Positions 1-11,400 of a stretch of 64,000 nucleotides of DNA are shown in pieces. Position 1 is the stretch's first letter; the number at the start of each line of letters is the position of its first letter. The stretch lies in contig NZ_CBDCBD010000002.1 in NCBI RefSeq assembly GCF_965214215.1, positions 124,001 through 188,000 on the forward strand, read 5' to 3'. A program made the position numbers and the translations under genes. The notes under the pieces were generated by a model. It searched no databases. It saw nothing but the letters and a program-made list of their open reading frames with translations, and was not told the origin of the DNA. Origin of the DNA: Poriferisodalis sp965214215 (GTDB lineage: Bacteria; Actinomycetota; Acidimicrobiia; Acidimicrobiales; Poriferisodalaceae).

Positions 1-1
1 T

Positions 2-1189
<1,188 letters not shown>

Positions 1190-1210
1190 CGCCACGCAAG
1201 ATCGCGCTCG

Positions 1211-1239
1211 CGGGCTGGCGACGCCGAGTCGTCAGCCCG
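1211..1239. terminator. hairpin between convergent genes
   Basis: An inverted repeat with 12-nt arms (one mismatch) and a 5-nt loop sits between the convergent stops of metY and the CoA-transferase. The arms are 1211-1222 and 1228-1239. No clear T-tract follows on either strand, so it may be a bidirectional, U-poor terminator of the kind common in high-GC actinobacteria. Confidence 0.45.
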
Positions 1240-1259
1240 CAGCCGATGCGTGACCAGCG

Positions 1260-2468
1260 TTAGCTGACGGCGCCAGCGTTACGCAGGGCAGAAATCTCGT
1301 CGGGTTCTAGGCCGAACTGGGCCAAGATCTCGTTGGTGTGCTCGCCTCGCGCGGGGCTGGGCCGGCGGATGTCACCGGGCACCCCGTCGATCTGGGTGGC
1401 GTTGCGCACAATGCGGATGTCGCCCATCGCCGGGTGATGCACCGGCGCGGCCATGCCGAGATGCTCTACCTGCGGGTCGGCGAATGCCTCAGCCACGGTG
1501 TTGACGCGACCGCACGGGATGCCCACGGCGTTGAGCCGCTCGACCCATTCGTCGCAGTTCGCCTGGGCCAACCGCTCGCCGATGAGATTGTTCAGCTCAG
1601 ACCGGTTGGCCGAGCGCAGTTTCGTCGACGAGAATCGTTCGTCGTCGACCAAATCGGGGCGGTCGATCTCGGCGCAGAAGGCTCGCCACAGTCGACCGCC
1701 GGGGGCAGCGATGTTGATGTGCCCGTCTGCGGCTTCGTAGGTCCCCATCGGGATCATCGTGGGGTGGTCGTTGCCGGCTTGCGGCGGGTCCTCCCCCGCC
1801 ACCGTCCAGCGGGCCGCCTGGAAGTCGAGCATGCCGATCATCGACTCGAGCAGCGAGGTGTGCACCCAGCGGCCCTCGCCGGTGCGGGATCGCTCGATGA
1901 GCGCTACCAGAACGCCGATCGCGAGCTGAAGGCCTGCGGTCACGTCGCTGATCGCCACGCCGGCCCGCACGGGACCATGGCCCGGCAGCCCGGTCACAGA
2001 CATCATCCCGCCAAGGCCCTGCGCTATCTGGTCGACGCCGCCTCTCGTCGCGTACGGACCGTCTTGGCCGAAGCCCGAGATCGAGCCCATGACGAGCGTT
2101 GGATTGACCGCGTGCAGGGTTTCCCAGTCGAATCCCAGCCGGTACTTGACAGTTGGCCGCAGGTTCTCGATCAGCACGTCGGCCGACCGGGCGAGCCGGT
2201 GCAGCAATTCACGGCCCGACGGATTCTTCAAATCGATCACCAACGAGCGCTTGTTGCGATGGATGTTGAGGTGATCCGACGATGCCTCACGGCCTTCCTC
2301 GAAACCGTCGACAGGAGCATCCACCCGGATCACGTCGGCACCCCAGTCCGCAAGCTGCCGTACGGCCGTCGGCCCCGCGCGCGCAATGGTCAGATCGAGC
2401 ACGGTGATGGCGGCGAGCGGCAAATCCGGGCCGCCCGCGGCGGCGTCCGGCGAGGGCGAGGGACTCAC
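1260..2468 (-). CDS. CaiB/BaiF family III CoA-transferase
   Basis: Transfers CoA between an acyl-CoA and a free carboxylic acid. The start of the family is visible (ITVLDLTIARAGPTAVRQLADWGADVIRVD), as are ENLRP, the YATRGGVDQIAQGLGGMMSV region holding the expected catalytic Asp, and a C-terminal RRPSPARGEHTNEIL tail. The open frame runs to 2561, but that extension would overlap the upstream gene. GTG at 2466-2468 lies 4 nt after the stop of the upstream amidohydrolase and gives 402 residues, normal for the family, so this start is preferred. The pair is probably translationally coupled. The substrate cannot be told from sequence. Confidence 0.88.
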   Translation of the reverse strand: MSPSPSPDAAAGGPDLPLAAITVLDLTIARAGPTAVRQLADWGADVIRVDAPVDGFEEGREASSDHLNIHRNKRSLVIDLKNPSGRELLHRLARSADVLIENLRPTVKYRLGFDWETLHAVNPTLVMGSISGFGQDGPYATRGGVDQIAQGLGGMMSVTGLPGHGPVRAGVAISDVTAGLQLAIGVLVALIERSRTGEGRWVHTSLLESMIGMLDFQAARWTVAGEDPPQAGNDHPTMIPMGTYEAADGHINIAAPGGRLWRAFCAEIDRPDLVDDERFSSTKLRSANRSELNNLIGERLAQANCDEWVERLNAVGIPCGRVNTVAEAFADPQVEHLGMAAPVHHPAMGDIRIVRNATQIDGVPGDIRRPSPARGEHTNEILAQFGLEPDEISALRNAGAVS

Positions 2469-2472
2469 AGGC

Positions 2473-4188
2473 TCAGTCGCTGGCAGGGTCTGCCTGGGCG
2501 CCGCGCACGAGTGTGCCGGGGCGGGCACCGGTGAACTCGCCGTCGGCCGACACCTCAACACCCGCCACGAACGTGTGCCGGTAACCCGTCGACCGCTGGA
2601 TCAGGCGCTTGCCGCCGCTCGGCAGGTCGTACACGAGTTGCGGGCGCCCCACGCCAAGTGCTTCGAAGTCGACCACATTGAGGTCGGCCCGATAACCGGG
2701 AGCGAGCAGGCCGCGATCGGCCAGCCCGTAGGCGGCCGCATTGGCCCGAGTCTGCTTGTGCACTAGGAATTCCAGCGGCAGGCCGTCGCCACGGCTGCGG
2801 TCCCGGGCCCAATGCGTCAGCAGGTACGTCGGGTACGACGCATCGCAGATGGTGCCGACATGTGCTCCCGCGTCGCCGATCCCGCAGATGGTGTGAGGGT
2901 CGGCCAGCATTTCGCGGATCACCTCGAGGCTGCCCGCGGTGTAGTTCTCGAAGGGGTACAGCAGCAGGGTGTCACCGTCACCGTCGGACAGCAGATCCAG
3001 TGCCAGTTCCCACGGGCTGACGCCGAGGTCTGCAGCCCGCGCCGCAACCGATGCACGCGGGTCGGGCTCGTAGTCGGGCACGTCGCCGAGTTCGAAGGCG
3101 CGGGTGAGCGCATAGTCCATCCATCTGCTGAAACCGTCGACCGGCCGGTCTTCCACCAGTGCGCGACGCAGGCTCTCGTCGGTGCGCATGCGGGCTGCGC
3201 GCTGCGGTGCCGGCAGGTGGGCGATGTCGCGGTACGCCGGGTGGTTGCCGAAGGGGTTCACCGACACGTCGAGCCCGAGCATCACGCTGATGGGCCGGCA
3301 GCCGACCTGCCCATTCGCAGCGATGCCTGCTGCGTTCGCATCATGGATCTGTGCCAGCGTCTCCCGCCACAGCTCGGGGGCATTGTCCACCTGCAACAAC
3401 AGCACCGACAGCGGGCGGCCCGAGATCTCGGCTGCTGCGCGCAGCGTCTCGAATTCGCCGGGCCCGAAGTCGGAGTTCACCTGCAGCACGCCGGCGCCGG
3501 CCTGTCGCATCGCCCGTGCCACCGCTGCGAGCTCGGGATCTCCCGCCGACAGTGACGGCGTCAGCCGACCGTCGGCCGCCTTGTGCTTGGTCGTACGGCT
3601 GGTGGTAAAGCCGAGCGCTCCCGCTGCGAATGCCTCGGTGACCAGCTCGGTGATGCGGCCGAGTTCTTCGTCGGTCGGCATCTCAGCATGGTCGGCGCCG
3701 CGTTCGCCCATCACGAAGAACCGCAGCGCTCCGTGGGGCAACTGGCTGCCGACGTCCATCACCCGGGGTGTCTCGGCGAGTGCGTCGAGGTACTCCGGGT
3801 AGCTGGTCCAGCGGAAGTCGATGCCCTCGGCGAGCACCGTGCCGGGGATGTCCTCGACACCCTCCATGAGGTTGATGAGGTAGTCCTCGGTGCCTGGTTG
3901 CACCGGAGCAAAACCGACGCCGCAGTTGCCGAAGATTGCCGTCGTCACCCCGTGCCACGAAGACGGCGTCATCTCGGGATCCCAGGTGGCTTGTCCGTCG
4001 TAATGGGTGTGAATATCCACCCAGCCCGGCAGCACGAGGTGCCCGTCAGCATCGATCTCGCGGCGACCGCGGCCGGCCACCTCGCCGACCTCGACAATCG
4101 TGCCGTCAGTGATGGCCACGTCTGCCGATCGTGGGGGGCCGCCGCTGCCGTCCACCACAGTTCCGTTGCGGACCACGACCTCAGCCAT
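2473..4188 (-). CDS. N-acyl-D-amino-acid deacylase-like amidohydrolase
   Basis: Metal-dependent amidohydrolase of the D-aminoacylase group (571 residues). The start MAEVVVRNGTVVDGSGG opens the small beta-sandwich domain. The metal-binding HTHYDGQ follows at about residue 60, NCGVGFAPV at about residue 95, and the late GIGDAGAHVGT Asp motif and LVHKQTRANAAAYGL are present. The longer frame to 4263 starts without a ribosome-binding site; ATG 4186-4188 is the family start. It overlaps nothing upstream and is 4 nt from the CoA-transferase GTG, so they look co-transcribed. The true substrate may be any N-acyl-D-amino acid, hydantoin-like or dipeptide compound. Confidence 0.85.
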   Translation of the reverse strand: MAEVVVRNGTVVDGSGGPPRSADVAITDGTIVEVGEVAGRGRREIDADGHLVLPGWVDIHTHYDGQATWDPEMTPSSWHGVTTAIFGNCGVGFAPVQPGTEDYLINLMEGVEDIPGTVLAEGIDFRWTSYPEYLDALAETPRVMDVGSQLPHGALRFFVMGERGADHAEMPTDEELGRITELVTEAFAAGALGFTTSRTTKHKAADGRLTPSLSAGDPELAAVARAMRQAGAGVLQVNSDFGPGEFETLRAAAEISGRPLSVLLLQVDNAPELWRETLAQIHDANAAGIAANGQVGCRPISVMLGLDVSVNPFGNHPAYRDIAHLPAPQRAARMRTDESLRRALVEDRPVDGFSRWMDYALTRAFELGDVPDYEPDPRASVAARAADLGVSPWELALDLLSDGDGDTLLLYPFENYTAGSLEVIREMLADPHTICGIGDAGAHVGTICDASYPTYLLTHWARDRSRGDGLPLEFLVHKQTRANAAAYGLADRGLLAPGYRADLNVVDFEALGVGRPQLVYDLPSGGKRLIQRSTGYRHTFVAGVEVSADGEFTGARPGTLVRGAQADPASD

Positions 4189-4219
4189 GGCGGTCAGCGT
4201 ACTGAGTAGTGCCGTTGGG

Positions 4220-5230
4220 CTACCGGGTTCGGCGGTTTCGCCCGCTGCACAAGAAGCCGGCACCCCACGAGAAATGCATGACAGCGAACGCCGCCGCCGC
4301 CTTTAGACGGTCGCCCAACTGCGGAAGGCTGGAGCGCAGCCGGGCCGCGGCCAGCGTGCACGCACCGAGGTAAACAGCGGGCACGATCCCCCCGCGCAGA
4401 CGCCCACGCGCCAGTTCGAATGCGGACAGCACTACACCGACGACCAGCGTCGGCGCTGCAAGTTGCCGCGGCTGGGTCGAGCCTGGGTGACGGCTGATCA
4501 CCACTCGCTTCCAGACGCCGTAGTCGAAGTACTGGCGAGCCAAACCCGCCCAGCTGGAGCGCGGCTGGTAGTCCACGGCCAATCTCGGATCGAGCCACAC
4601 CACGTGACCCTCCTCGCGCAGGCGCCAGTTCAGCTCGTAGTCCTGATTCCGCTCTAGCGACTCGTCGAACCCGCCCACGGTCGTGAGTGCAACAGCGTCG
4701 AACACCCCCAAGTAGACCGTGTCGACGGGTCCCTCATCGCTGCCCCGCCGGAACGCCGCCGGACCTCCCCCGAACGGCGAGGATAACGCCGCGGCAATCA
4801 CCCGGCTCAATCTGTCGCTCCCGACCGGACGCTGAAGACCGCCCACATTCGCGGCGCCGGTCCGCTCCAAGGTCGAAACCGCTCGCTCCACGTAGTCGGC
4901 TGGCAGCCTGGCCTGAGCATCAACTCGCACGATGACCTCACCAGCAGCGGCACCGATGGCACGGTTGAGGCCCGATGAGGTAGTACCCGCGGGGTTCTGA
5001 ACAATGCGCAACGGCCACTTGCAGCTGGCTGCTGCAGCAACGCGGCTGGTGTCGTCGGCGCTCGGTGCAACCGACACGAGTACATCGAGCACCCCTGGGT
5101 AGGTCTGGGCGCTCACAGCATCCAAGCATCCAGGCAGCTCAGCAGCACAGTTGCGCGCCGGAATCACCACGGTGACATGCGGCCTGCCGGCGGGGACATG
5201 CGGCCCTCCAGCCGCTGCCGCGTCGCTCAC
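4220..5230 (-). CDS. family 2 glycosyltransferase, ExoA-like, membrane-anchored
   Basis: GT-A fold inverting glycosyltransferase (336 residues). TVVIPARNCAAELPGCL near residue 20 is the nucleotide-binding start, VRVDAQARLP near residue 95 carries the DxD-equivalent Asp, and GGFDESLERNQDYELNWRLREEG is the acceptor-side ED region. The C-terminal third has hydrophobic stretches (PTLVVGVVLSAFELARG, IVPAVYLGACTLAAARL) that probably anchor it in the membrane. It starts at GTG 5228-5230, which overlaps the stop of the sugar-phosphate transferase by 4 nt. It probably adds a sugar to the lipid-linked primer made by that neighbour. Confidence 0.88.
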   Translation of the reverse strand: MSDAAAAGGPHVPAGRPHVTVVIPARNCAAELPGCLDAVSAQTYPGVLDVLVSVAPSADDTSRVAAAASCKWPLRIVQNPAGTTSSGLNRAIGAAAGEVIVRVDAQARLPADYVERAVSTLERTGAANVGGLQRPVGSDRLSRVIAAALSSPFGGGPAAFRRGSDEGPVDTVYLGVFDAVALTTVGGFDESLERNQDYELNWRLREEGHVVWLDPRLAVDYQPRSSWAGLARQYFDYGVWKRVVISRHPGSTQPRQLAAPTLVVGVVLSAFELARGRLRGGIVPAVYLGACTLAAARLRSSLPQLGDRLKAAAAFAVMHFSWGAGFLCSGRNRRTR

Positions 5231-6732
5231 CGGGCGTTACGGCGAGCCATGACGACGAGGCTTTTGGCCATGATCTGCCAGTCCAATACCGGCGACCAGT
5301 TGACGACGTACTGCAGGTCGTGACCCAGCTTGTAGCCGGGATCGGTCTGGTAGTGGCCTTGGGTCTGTGCGAGCCCGGTGATGCCGGGCGGAACGTCGTG
5401 GCGCCGCCCGTACCCGGCGATCTCACGCTCTAGCCTGGATACGAATTGCGGCCGCTCCGGCCGAGGCCCCACCAACGACATAGTGCCGTTCAGCACGTTC
5501 CACAGCTGCGGTAGCTCGTCGAGTCTCGTGCGACGCAGCCAGTCCATGCCTCGCACCACTCGCGGGTCGCTGGAGACAGCCAGCACAGGCCCGTTGAGCT
5601 CCGCATCACGAGCCATCGTGCGGAACTTCAACAGCACGAACGGCACTCCGCCGCGACCCACACGCTCCTGGCGGTACAGCACACCACGCCCGCCCACGAT
5701 CCTCACATAGGCAGCGACGGCTCCGGTGATCGGCAAGGCGAACGGGGCAAGCAACGCCAGATAGGCCAGATCCAGCAGCCGCTTGAAGCGCAGGCGGCAC
5801 ACCGGCAGAGCATGCTCCCGTAATGCCACGAAGGGCATCCCCCCGATCTGGCGGCTGCGCTGCAGCCCGAGCAACGTGTCTGCGGGTGTGATGCGACGGA
5901 AGACGCCGATGTCGCGCGCCTCGAGTTCGCCGAGCGGCTCGGGATAGATGGTCTCCAGCGGTTGACCCGACAGCAGCAGCAGTTCGGTCGCGCCCAAGCG
6001 ATCGGCCTCGGGGATGATCAGGGAGGGGTCGTCGAGGCGGCCCGCAACCACCGCATCGGGCTCGGCGTCGGCGAGGTGCTCTTCGGCCGAGTCGATATCG
6101 GCAGGCGTACCGGACAGCAACACCCTGGGCTTGCCCGCGCGCAGCAGGCGGACACGCCTCGCCCCCCACCGATTGAACGAGATGAGCACCGCACCGGCCA
6201 CGGCCAGCACCACGAGATTCGCCCGTGGCATCAGATAGCGACCCGTCAACAGCGTGACGGTGGCGTCGCCGCCTACCGCCATGAAGGTCAGCAGCATGGC
6301 TCGGGGAAGCCACGGCCGATGTCCCAGCCGCTGCTCGAATTCGTACAGACCGCCGAAGTAGTAGACGACCATGTGCAAAAGGGTGGCTACGGCGAATCCG
6401 ATGAGGTAGTGGTTCCACGGGTAGGTCGGCCAGTCGAGGCCGAAACGCACCACGGTGATGGCCACCATCAAGGCAAACAAGGTCACCGCGTCAACGACGT
6501 AGAGGTACCGAAACCCCCTGCGGGTTCGCGGATTCCACATCGAAGGCGAGGTGGGCGTCACGAGTGGTGCACGGTTGGATGAATCACGTTGCTTGGCGTG
6601 GGACTGAAGTCTGGCGCGCGGAAAATCCCGACGCGCGATGTCCCTATGGGCCTGGTTCGCTCGGTACTGCACAGCGCGCGAACTGTTCTTCCCGTCGAGT
6701 TCGACCGTTTCCGGATTGGGGCCTAAGCGCAT
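5227..6732 (-). CDS. polyprenyl-phosphate sugar-1-phosphate transferase (WbaP/WcaJ type)
   Basis: Initiates a lipid-linked glycan by moving a sugar phosphate from a nucleotide sugar to undecaprenyl phosphate. The N-terminal half has several membrane helices (VVDAVTLFALMVAITVV, LIGFAVATLLHMVVYYF) followed by a CoA-binding-like region. The C-terminal bacterial sugar transferase domain shows KRLLDLAYLALLAP, LLKFRTM, LRRTRLDELPQLWNVL, MSLVGPRPERP and the PGITGLAQ block. The frame is open to 6867, but this would run into the divergent gene. ATG 6730-6732 follows GGGAGG closely and gives 501 residues; ATG 6538-6540 (437 residues) is also possible. It is coupled to the downstream GT2 by a 4-nt overlap. 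Confidence 0.9.
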   Translation of the reverse strand: MRLGPNPETVELDGKNSSRAVQYRANQAHRDIARRDFPRARLQSHAKQRDSSNRAPLVTPTSPSMWNPRTRRGFRYLYVVDAVTLFALMVAITVVRFGLDWPTYPWNHYLIGFAVATLLHMVVYYFGGLYEFEQRLGHRPWLPRAMLLTFMAVGGDATVTLLTGRYLMPRANLVVLAVAGAVLISFNRWGARRVRLLRAGKPRVLLSGTPADIDSAEEHLADAEPDAVVAGRLDDPSLIIPEADRLGATELLLLSGQPLETIYPEPLGELEARDIGVFRRITPADTLLGLQRSRQIGGMPFVALREHALPVCRLRFKRLLDLAYLALLAPFALPITGAVAAYVRIVGGRGVLYRQERVGRGGVPFVLLKFRTMARDAELNGPVLAVSSDPRVVRGMDWLRRTRLDELPQLWNVLNGTMSLVGPRPERPQFVSRLEREIAGYGRRHDVPPGITGLAQTQGHYQTDPGYKLGHDLQYVVNWSPVLDWQIMAKSLVVMARRNAR

Positions 6733-6857
6733 GAGCCTCCCGTTGGCCAGTGCGACAGCAAGGCTACGCTGCGCTTTCTCGGCCGCTGGTTGCGGCAGGC
6801 TGCGATCCTCTCGCTCACTTTCTTCTGGCCCAATCAACGCGGATGGACAGGCCAACG

Positions 6858-8450
6858 ATGACGACACGCCATCATTCCGCGTCTCGCCTCATGTCGGGCT
6901 GGACGTTGGTCGTCGTCATTTGCATCACGGTCTTCGCACTGTGGGCTCCAGACCTCGATCTGCCGCTCGGCAACAGCGATGACGGCCGAATCTTCGGTCG
7001 TGCGGGACTCCAAGCACGGAACTTCTGGGAGATGGGACCGGTGGAGTCCCAATTCGGGGCGGTGATGGACCCGTACATCCGGGCCGAGTACGACGTACCG
7101 CCTCGCTCGGAGCCACCTCGCGCTGCCGTCACCTACGCGCATCACCCGCCGCTCCGGCTGTTCATCACGATCGCGTCGTTCGGAGTCCTCGGCGACAATC
7201 TTCCTGCGCTCCGCATCACCGATTTCCTGATCGGCGCCGCCACGGTCGCACTCATGGCGTCGCTGCTGCGGGTGGTGGGATTGCACTGGGGACCGATATT
7301 GCTTGCCTTGATGGTCATGGCGAGCACCGGATTCTTCTACGTCTTCGCGCGTCACGGAATCAGCTTCTCGCTGCTGCTGGCCCTCACCGCAACTGTCGCG
7401 AAGCTGCGCCAGGTCGAGCGGCCGCCCCGGTGGGCGCTGGCAGGGGCAGCCGCTCTTGCCGCGCTTACTGCGCTGCACTCGTGGATAGCGATCGCCGCTC
7501 TCGGCCTGCTGGTGCCGTGGCTCTTCGTGGGAACGATCCAGCGACGCCGTAAGGGCGCCGGAGGGGGCTCGGCACCGATTCGAAGCCTCGGCCAGATAGC
7601 ACGTCTGGGATGGTCGCCTGCACTGATCGCGATCGCGGCTGGTGCACTCGCCGGCGGGTTGCTCACCGCGGCGTGGTTGCTCAACGCCACCGACATCGGC
7701 GAACTCGGTGAACGGGTCGCGTTCCGAACCGGAACCGATGTCTCCACTGCCATTGAGCAACGGAATTTCAGCTTCGGGGAATTCCTGGCACGCCAATGGC
7801 GTTTCGCAGGTCACGAACTCATGACCTCGTGGTGGCTGAGGCTGCTGTTGCTGCCGGCACTGGTGGCTGCGTTCGTCGACCGACGCACCCGCGGCCCGGC
7901 ATTTGTCACGCTCGCTGTCGCGGCATCGCTGACCTTCGTCTTCCAGCAGGGCGCCTGGATCCATCGTCTCTGGAATGTTCCGTGGCTGGCGCCAACCGTC
8001 ATCGGAGTGGCTGCGCTGGCCGATGCCGCTCGGAGGGCTCTGCGGGGACCGGCAGCGAGGCTGCGCTGGCCGGTGGGCCTTGCGGCCGCCTTGGTCCCGG
8101 TGGCTACGCTCGCCGTGGTCGTCACAGGACCGACCCGGGACTTCTACTTGACCAATCCGGCCGACGCAGGCGCGGTCCTCGAACACGCTGTTGCAACTGA
8201 ACCCGAGGTCGATGAGGCCGAATTGATATGGATTGCGTCAGGACTTTCGACAGCCCGATGGGCCTCGTACTATCTGGATCTGCCGGTGTGGTCGCTGGAT
8301 GAGAGCAAGCTTGACGACATCATTGCTTCGGACCTCGTGCTTCTCCGAAATGACCGCATTCCCGATTTCGTGCCGGAATCCGCACTTGCACACGCGCTGG
8401 CGGTCGGTGAGTCCTACACGCTGATAACAGCCGACGAGTTGATCCAATGA
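6858..8450 (+). CDS. polytopic membrane protein, GT-C glycosyltransferase-like
   Basis: About 530 residues with a signal-anchor-like first helix (WTLVVVICITVFALWAP) and roughly ten further hydrophobic segments. Directly after helix 1 the first loop carries acidic residues (NSDDGRIFGRAGLQA), followed by HHPPLRLFITI. This arrangement resembles polyprenyl-phosphate-sugar-using GT-C enzymes such as ArnT/PMT, where the first loop Asp is catalytic. Starts at 6858 or 6843 (ATG in the same frame) are both possible; neither has a strong ribosome-binding site. It overlaps the following glycosyltransferase by ATGA. I do not recognise a precise family, so the transferase role is inferred from topology and context. 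Confidence 0.7.
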   Translation: MTTRHHSASRLMSGWTLVVVICITVFALWAPDLDLPLGNSDDGRIFGRAGLQARNFWEMGPVESQFGAVMDPYIRAEYDVPPRSEPPRAAVTYAHHPPLRLFITIASFGVLGDNLPALRITDFLIGAATVALMASLLRVVGLHWGPILLALMVMASTGFFYVFARHGISFSLLLALTATVAKLRQVERPPRWALAGAAALAALTALHSWIAIAALGLLVPWLFVGTIQRRRKGAGGGSAPIRSLGQIARLGWSPALIAIAAGALAGGLLTAAWLLNATDIGELGERVAFRTGTDVSTAIEQRNFSFGEFLARQWRFAGHELMTSWWLRLLLLPALVAAFVDRRTRGPAFVTLAVAASLTFVFQQGAWIHRLWNVPWLAPTVIGVAALADAARRALRGPAARLRWPVGLAAALVPVATLAVVVTGPTRDFYLTNPADAGAVLEHAVATEPEVDEAELIWIASGLSTARWASYYLDLPVWSLDESKLDDIIASDLVLLRNDRIPDFVPESALAHALAVGESYTLITADELIQ

Positions 8451-11400
8451 GCCAGCCCGCACCGCCCGCCGACATCGAAGGTAACGATTGGCGTTCGCTC
8501 CCCGTGGCACCGGCGCCGCACTTCGTGCCGGAACGAGCCGTGAGCATCGTGATCACCTACTTCGAAGCGCCCGAGGCTCTCGATCTCACGCTTGCAGCGA
8601 TCGAGACCCTGACGTACCCACGTGACCTCTTCGAGGTCGTCGTCGTCGACGACGGCTCGCGAGTGCCGTTGCAGACACCCTCGCACTGTCCGTTCGACAT
8701 CCGTGTCGTACACCAAGAGGACTTGGGCTTCGGGCTCGCACGTGCGCGCAACACCGGCGTCCGAGCCGCCTCCAACGACATCATCGTGTTCTTGGACTGC
8801 GACATGATGCCCGAAGCAGGCTGGCTGGCTGAACACGCTCGCTGGCATCACGCCGCAAGCGATGTCCTGACACTCGGGTTCCGAGCGCATGTCGACGTGG
8901 CCGGAATCGACGGCGACAGCGTCAGGAAGCGGGACGGATCCCTGTCGAGGCTCTTCGAGGGCCGCGCTGTGGACAGACCGGAATGGATCGAGTTTCACAT
9001 GGCGCGAACCAGTGAGCTCACCTCCGACGCCGATGACCTCTTTCGGGTCGTGACTGGGGGAAACCTGGGTGTTTCCCGATCATTCTTCGAACTCGCTGGC
9101 GGCTACGACGAATCATTCACCCAATGGGGTTGTGAGGACACCGAATTCGGATACCGGGCCTATACCCGCGGCGGCGTTCTGGTTCCGGCGCGTGATGCGA
9201 TGTGTTGGCATCAGGGTCCGGGAGCGGCGCCGAGCAGCGCCGAAACGGCCAGCCTCGAGTTGCAGCGCGCCAAGATCTCGCAGCTCATCGCGCACCACGG
9301 CTTCAGGCAGGCGAAACCTGGTCGGAGTTTCGCGGTGCCGCAGTGCGTGGTGACCGTCACTCCGGGCAGCGCCGACCCCGAAGCCCTGCTTGAGACAGTC
9401 GAGCGAATCTTGGGCAGCACCCTGCACGACCTCGTCGTTTGGGTCGACGAGTCTCCGGAGCATCAGCAAGCACTCGGCTCCGACTACGAGCGAATCCGTC
9501 GGATTGTCGCCGGCGATGCGCGCGTGCGCTTCGGGCCCGAGGGCGGTGCGACGGAGGCATTCGCCGCAGCTGCGTTCCACGTCACGGTGCCTGCGGGCGC
9601 TGAGGTGGCCCCCGACGATCTGATGCGGTTGACCCGGTCGCTCAAGTCGGCCAAGAGCGCCCAATTGGAACTCGCGGACGGCACCTGCATCTCGTTGATT
9701 CGGGCTCGTGAACTCCATCGTGCTGCACGCACCGGCAGACCTATCGAGTGCAGCAGCGGGACGGCCGCAGCCGAACAGCGGGAGACCAAACAGGAGCGAC
9801 CTGCACCCGTCAGAAGGTCCGAGCAGCCGGCCCGGATAGCGCCACGTCGCGAGCGCGCCATTGGGTCCAGGCGGTCCACCGAACGTGCTGATCGTCGCCG
9901 GGCCAGCGCTGCTCGAAAGGCTGCTCGGCCTTCGGCAGCAGCGCGGCTCGGCAGGCTCCGCAGCATGACCCGGAGCTTTTCGCGTCAGGCGTCGCAAGTT
10001 CGAAGCCTCGAAGACGCGACGCAGCTTGCGCGGGCCGTCGGGAATTGGATCGGCTCGGCGCTCGCGTGGCGAGTGCGGTGGGTCGCCTGGAAGCATCGCC
10101 AAGCCGCCAGATGGCTGATGTGGAAGACGCTCCGCGCCCAGAGCTGGGCCAGACGCACCTCCCGACGCACCATGTGGAAGACGCTCCGCGCCCAGAGCTG
10201 GGCCAGACGCACCTCCCGACGCACCATGTGGAAAACCCGCCGCGCTTCCAGATGGACGCGTCAAAGTCTTGGACCGTCGACCCTCGGAATCCGACCAGCG
10301 ACGTATCGCCTCGGTCCGCACTTCGCGGTGCGAGGCGCCAGGGCGAGCCAGATCTTTGAGGCTTCGAGTCGAGTCGACGACGAGGTGGGAACTGCTACTC
10401 GGGCACTGTTAGTCGATGATGACGCGCTTGTAGATGGTGACGACGCCACAGCAACGGTGATCACCGTCAACGACCTCGAACCGCTTGCACGTGTTCCCGC
10501 GTTCGACTCTGAGCAAGTCAATCCGATGAACTGGTCGTCCGAATTCCGTCCACTGCCGGCGGCGCTTGGACCCGTCACATTGCTGCCAGAGGATCTCGAC
10601 GTTCGCAAGACGGTACATCCCGGCAAGGTCGTGGCCTGCCGGCGATTTCATCACGTGGCCGACATTGCGCCGTACCACCACAGCACTGCGCGACGAGCGG
10701 GAACGCTCGCCGCACTTGCCGCATATGGCGTCGTTGTTCACGTCGTCGACGAAGATCCAGAACTCAGAACGCTGCTCGGAGCCGACCTCTACGCGTTGAT
10801 GAGAGACTCCTCCATACCGGAGGCCAATGACCAGGAGCGGGAGTCACACAGTGTTGGCATGCGACGTGAGGCGCTGAGGAACCACTCGCTTCGGGCTCGA
10901 GCTCGCCAAGTACTCACAGTCGCCGACCTCGAGGCGCCCCCGCTGCCTGTGGTTTCTGTGCTGCTGGCAACCTGCCGGCCAACGTTGGTCGAATCGGCGG
11001 TCAGAAGTGTGGCAATCCAGAGCTACCCATGCCTGGAACTGGTGTTGGCCCTGCACGGCGATGGTTTTGACCTTGCTGCCATTGACGCCATCCACGAGAA
11101 CCTCCCCATTGCCAGCAAGGTGGTTCCGGTGTCGGGTTCCGCACCATTGGGCGCCGTACTCAACCAAGCTGTGGAGGCGTCATCGGGTGCCCTGCTGACC
11201 AAGTTCGACGACGATGACTTCTACGGTCCCGAGCATGTGTGGGATCTCGTGCTGGCTCACGAGTATTCGGGCGCATGCTTGGTAGGAAAAGCGGCCGAGT
11301 ACGTCTACCTGGAGAGAAGCAACCGCACAATCCGCCGCTTTCGAGGCGGCGCGGAACGGCTGAGCTTTGAACTCAGCCTGGCTGGCGGAGCGATGATGAT

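Noticed and set aside
1338..2534. Long plus-strand open frame opposite the CoA-transferase
   Set aside because: No family resemblance; high GC makes antisense frames stay open. The minus-strand gene has clear motifs.
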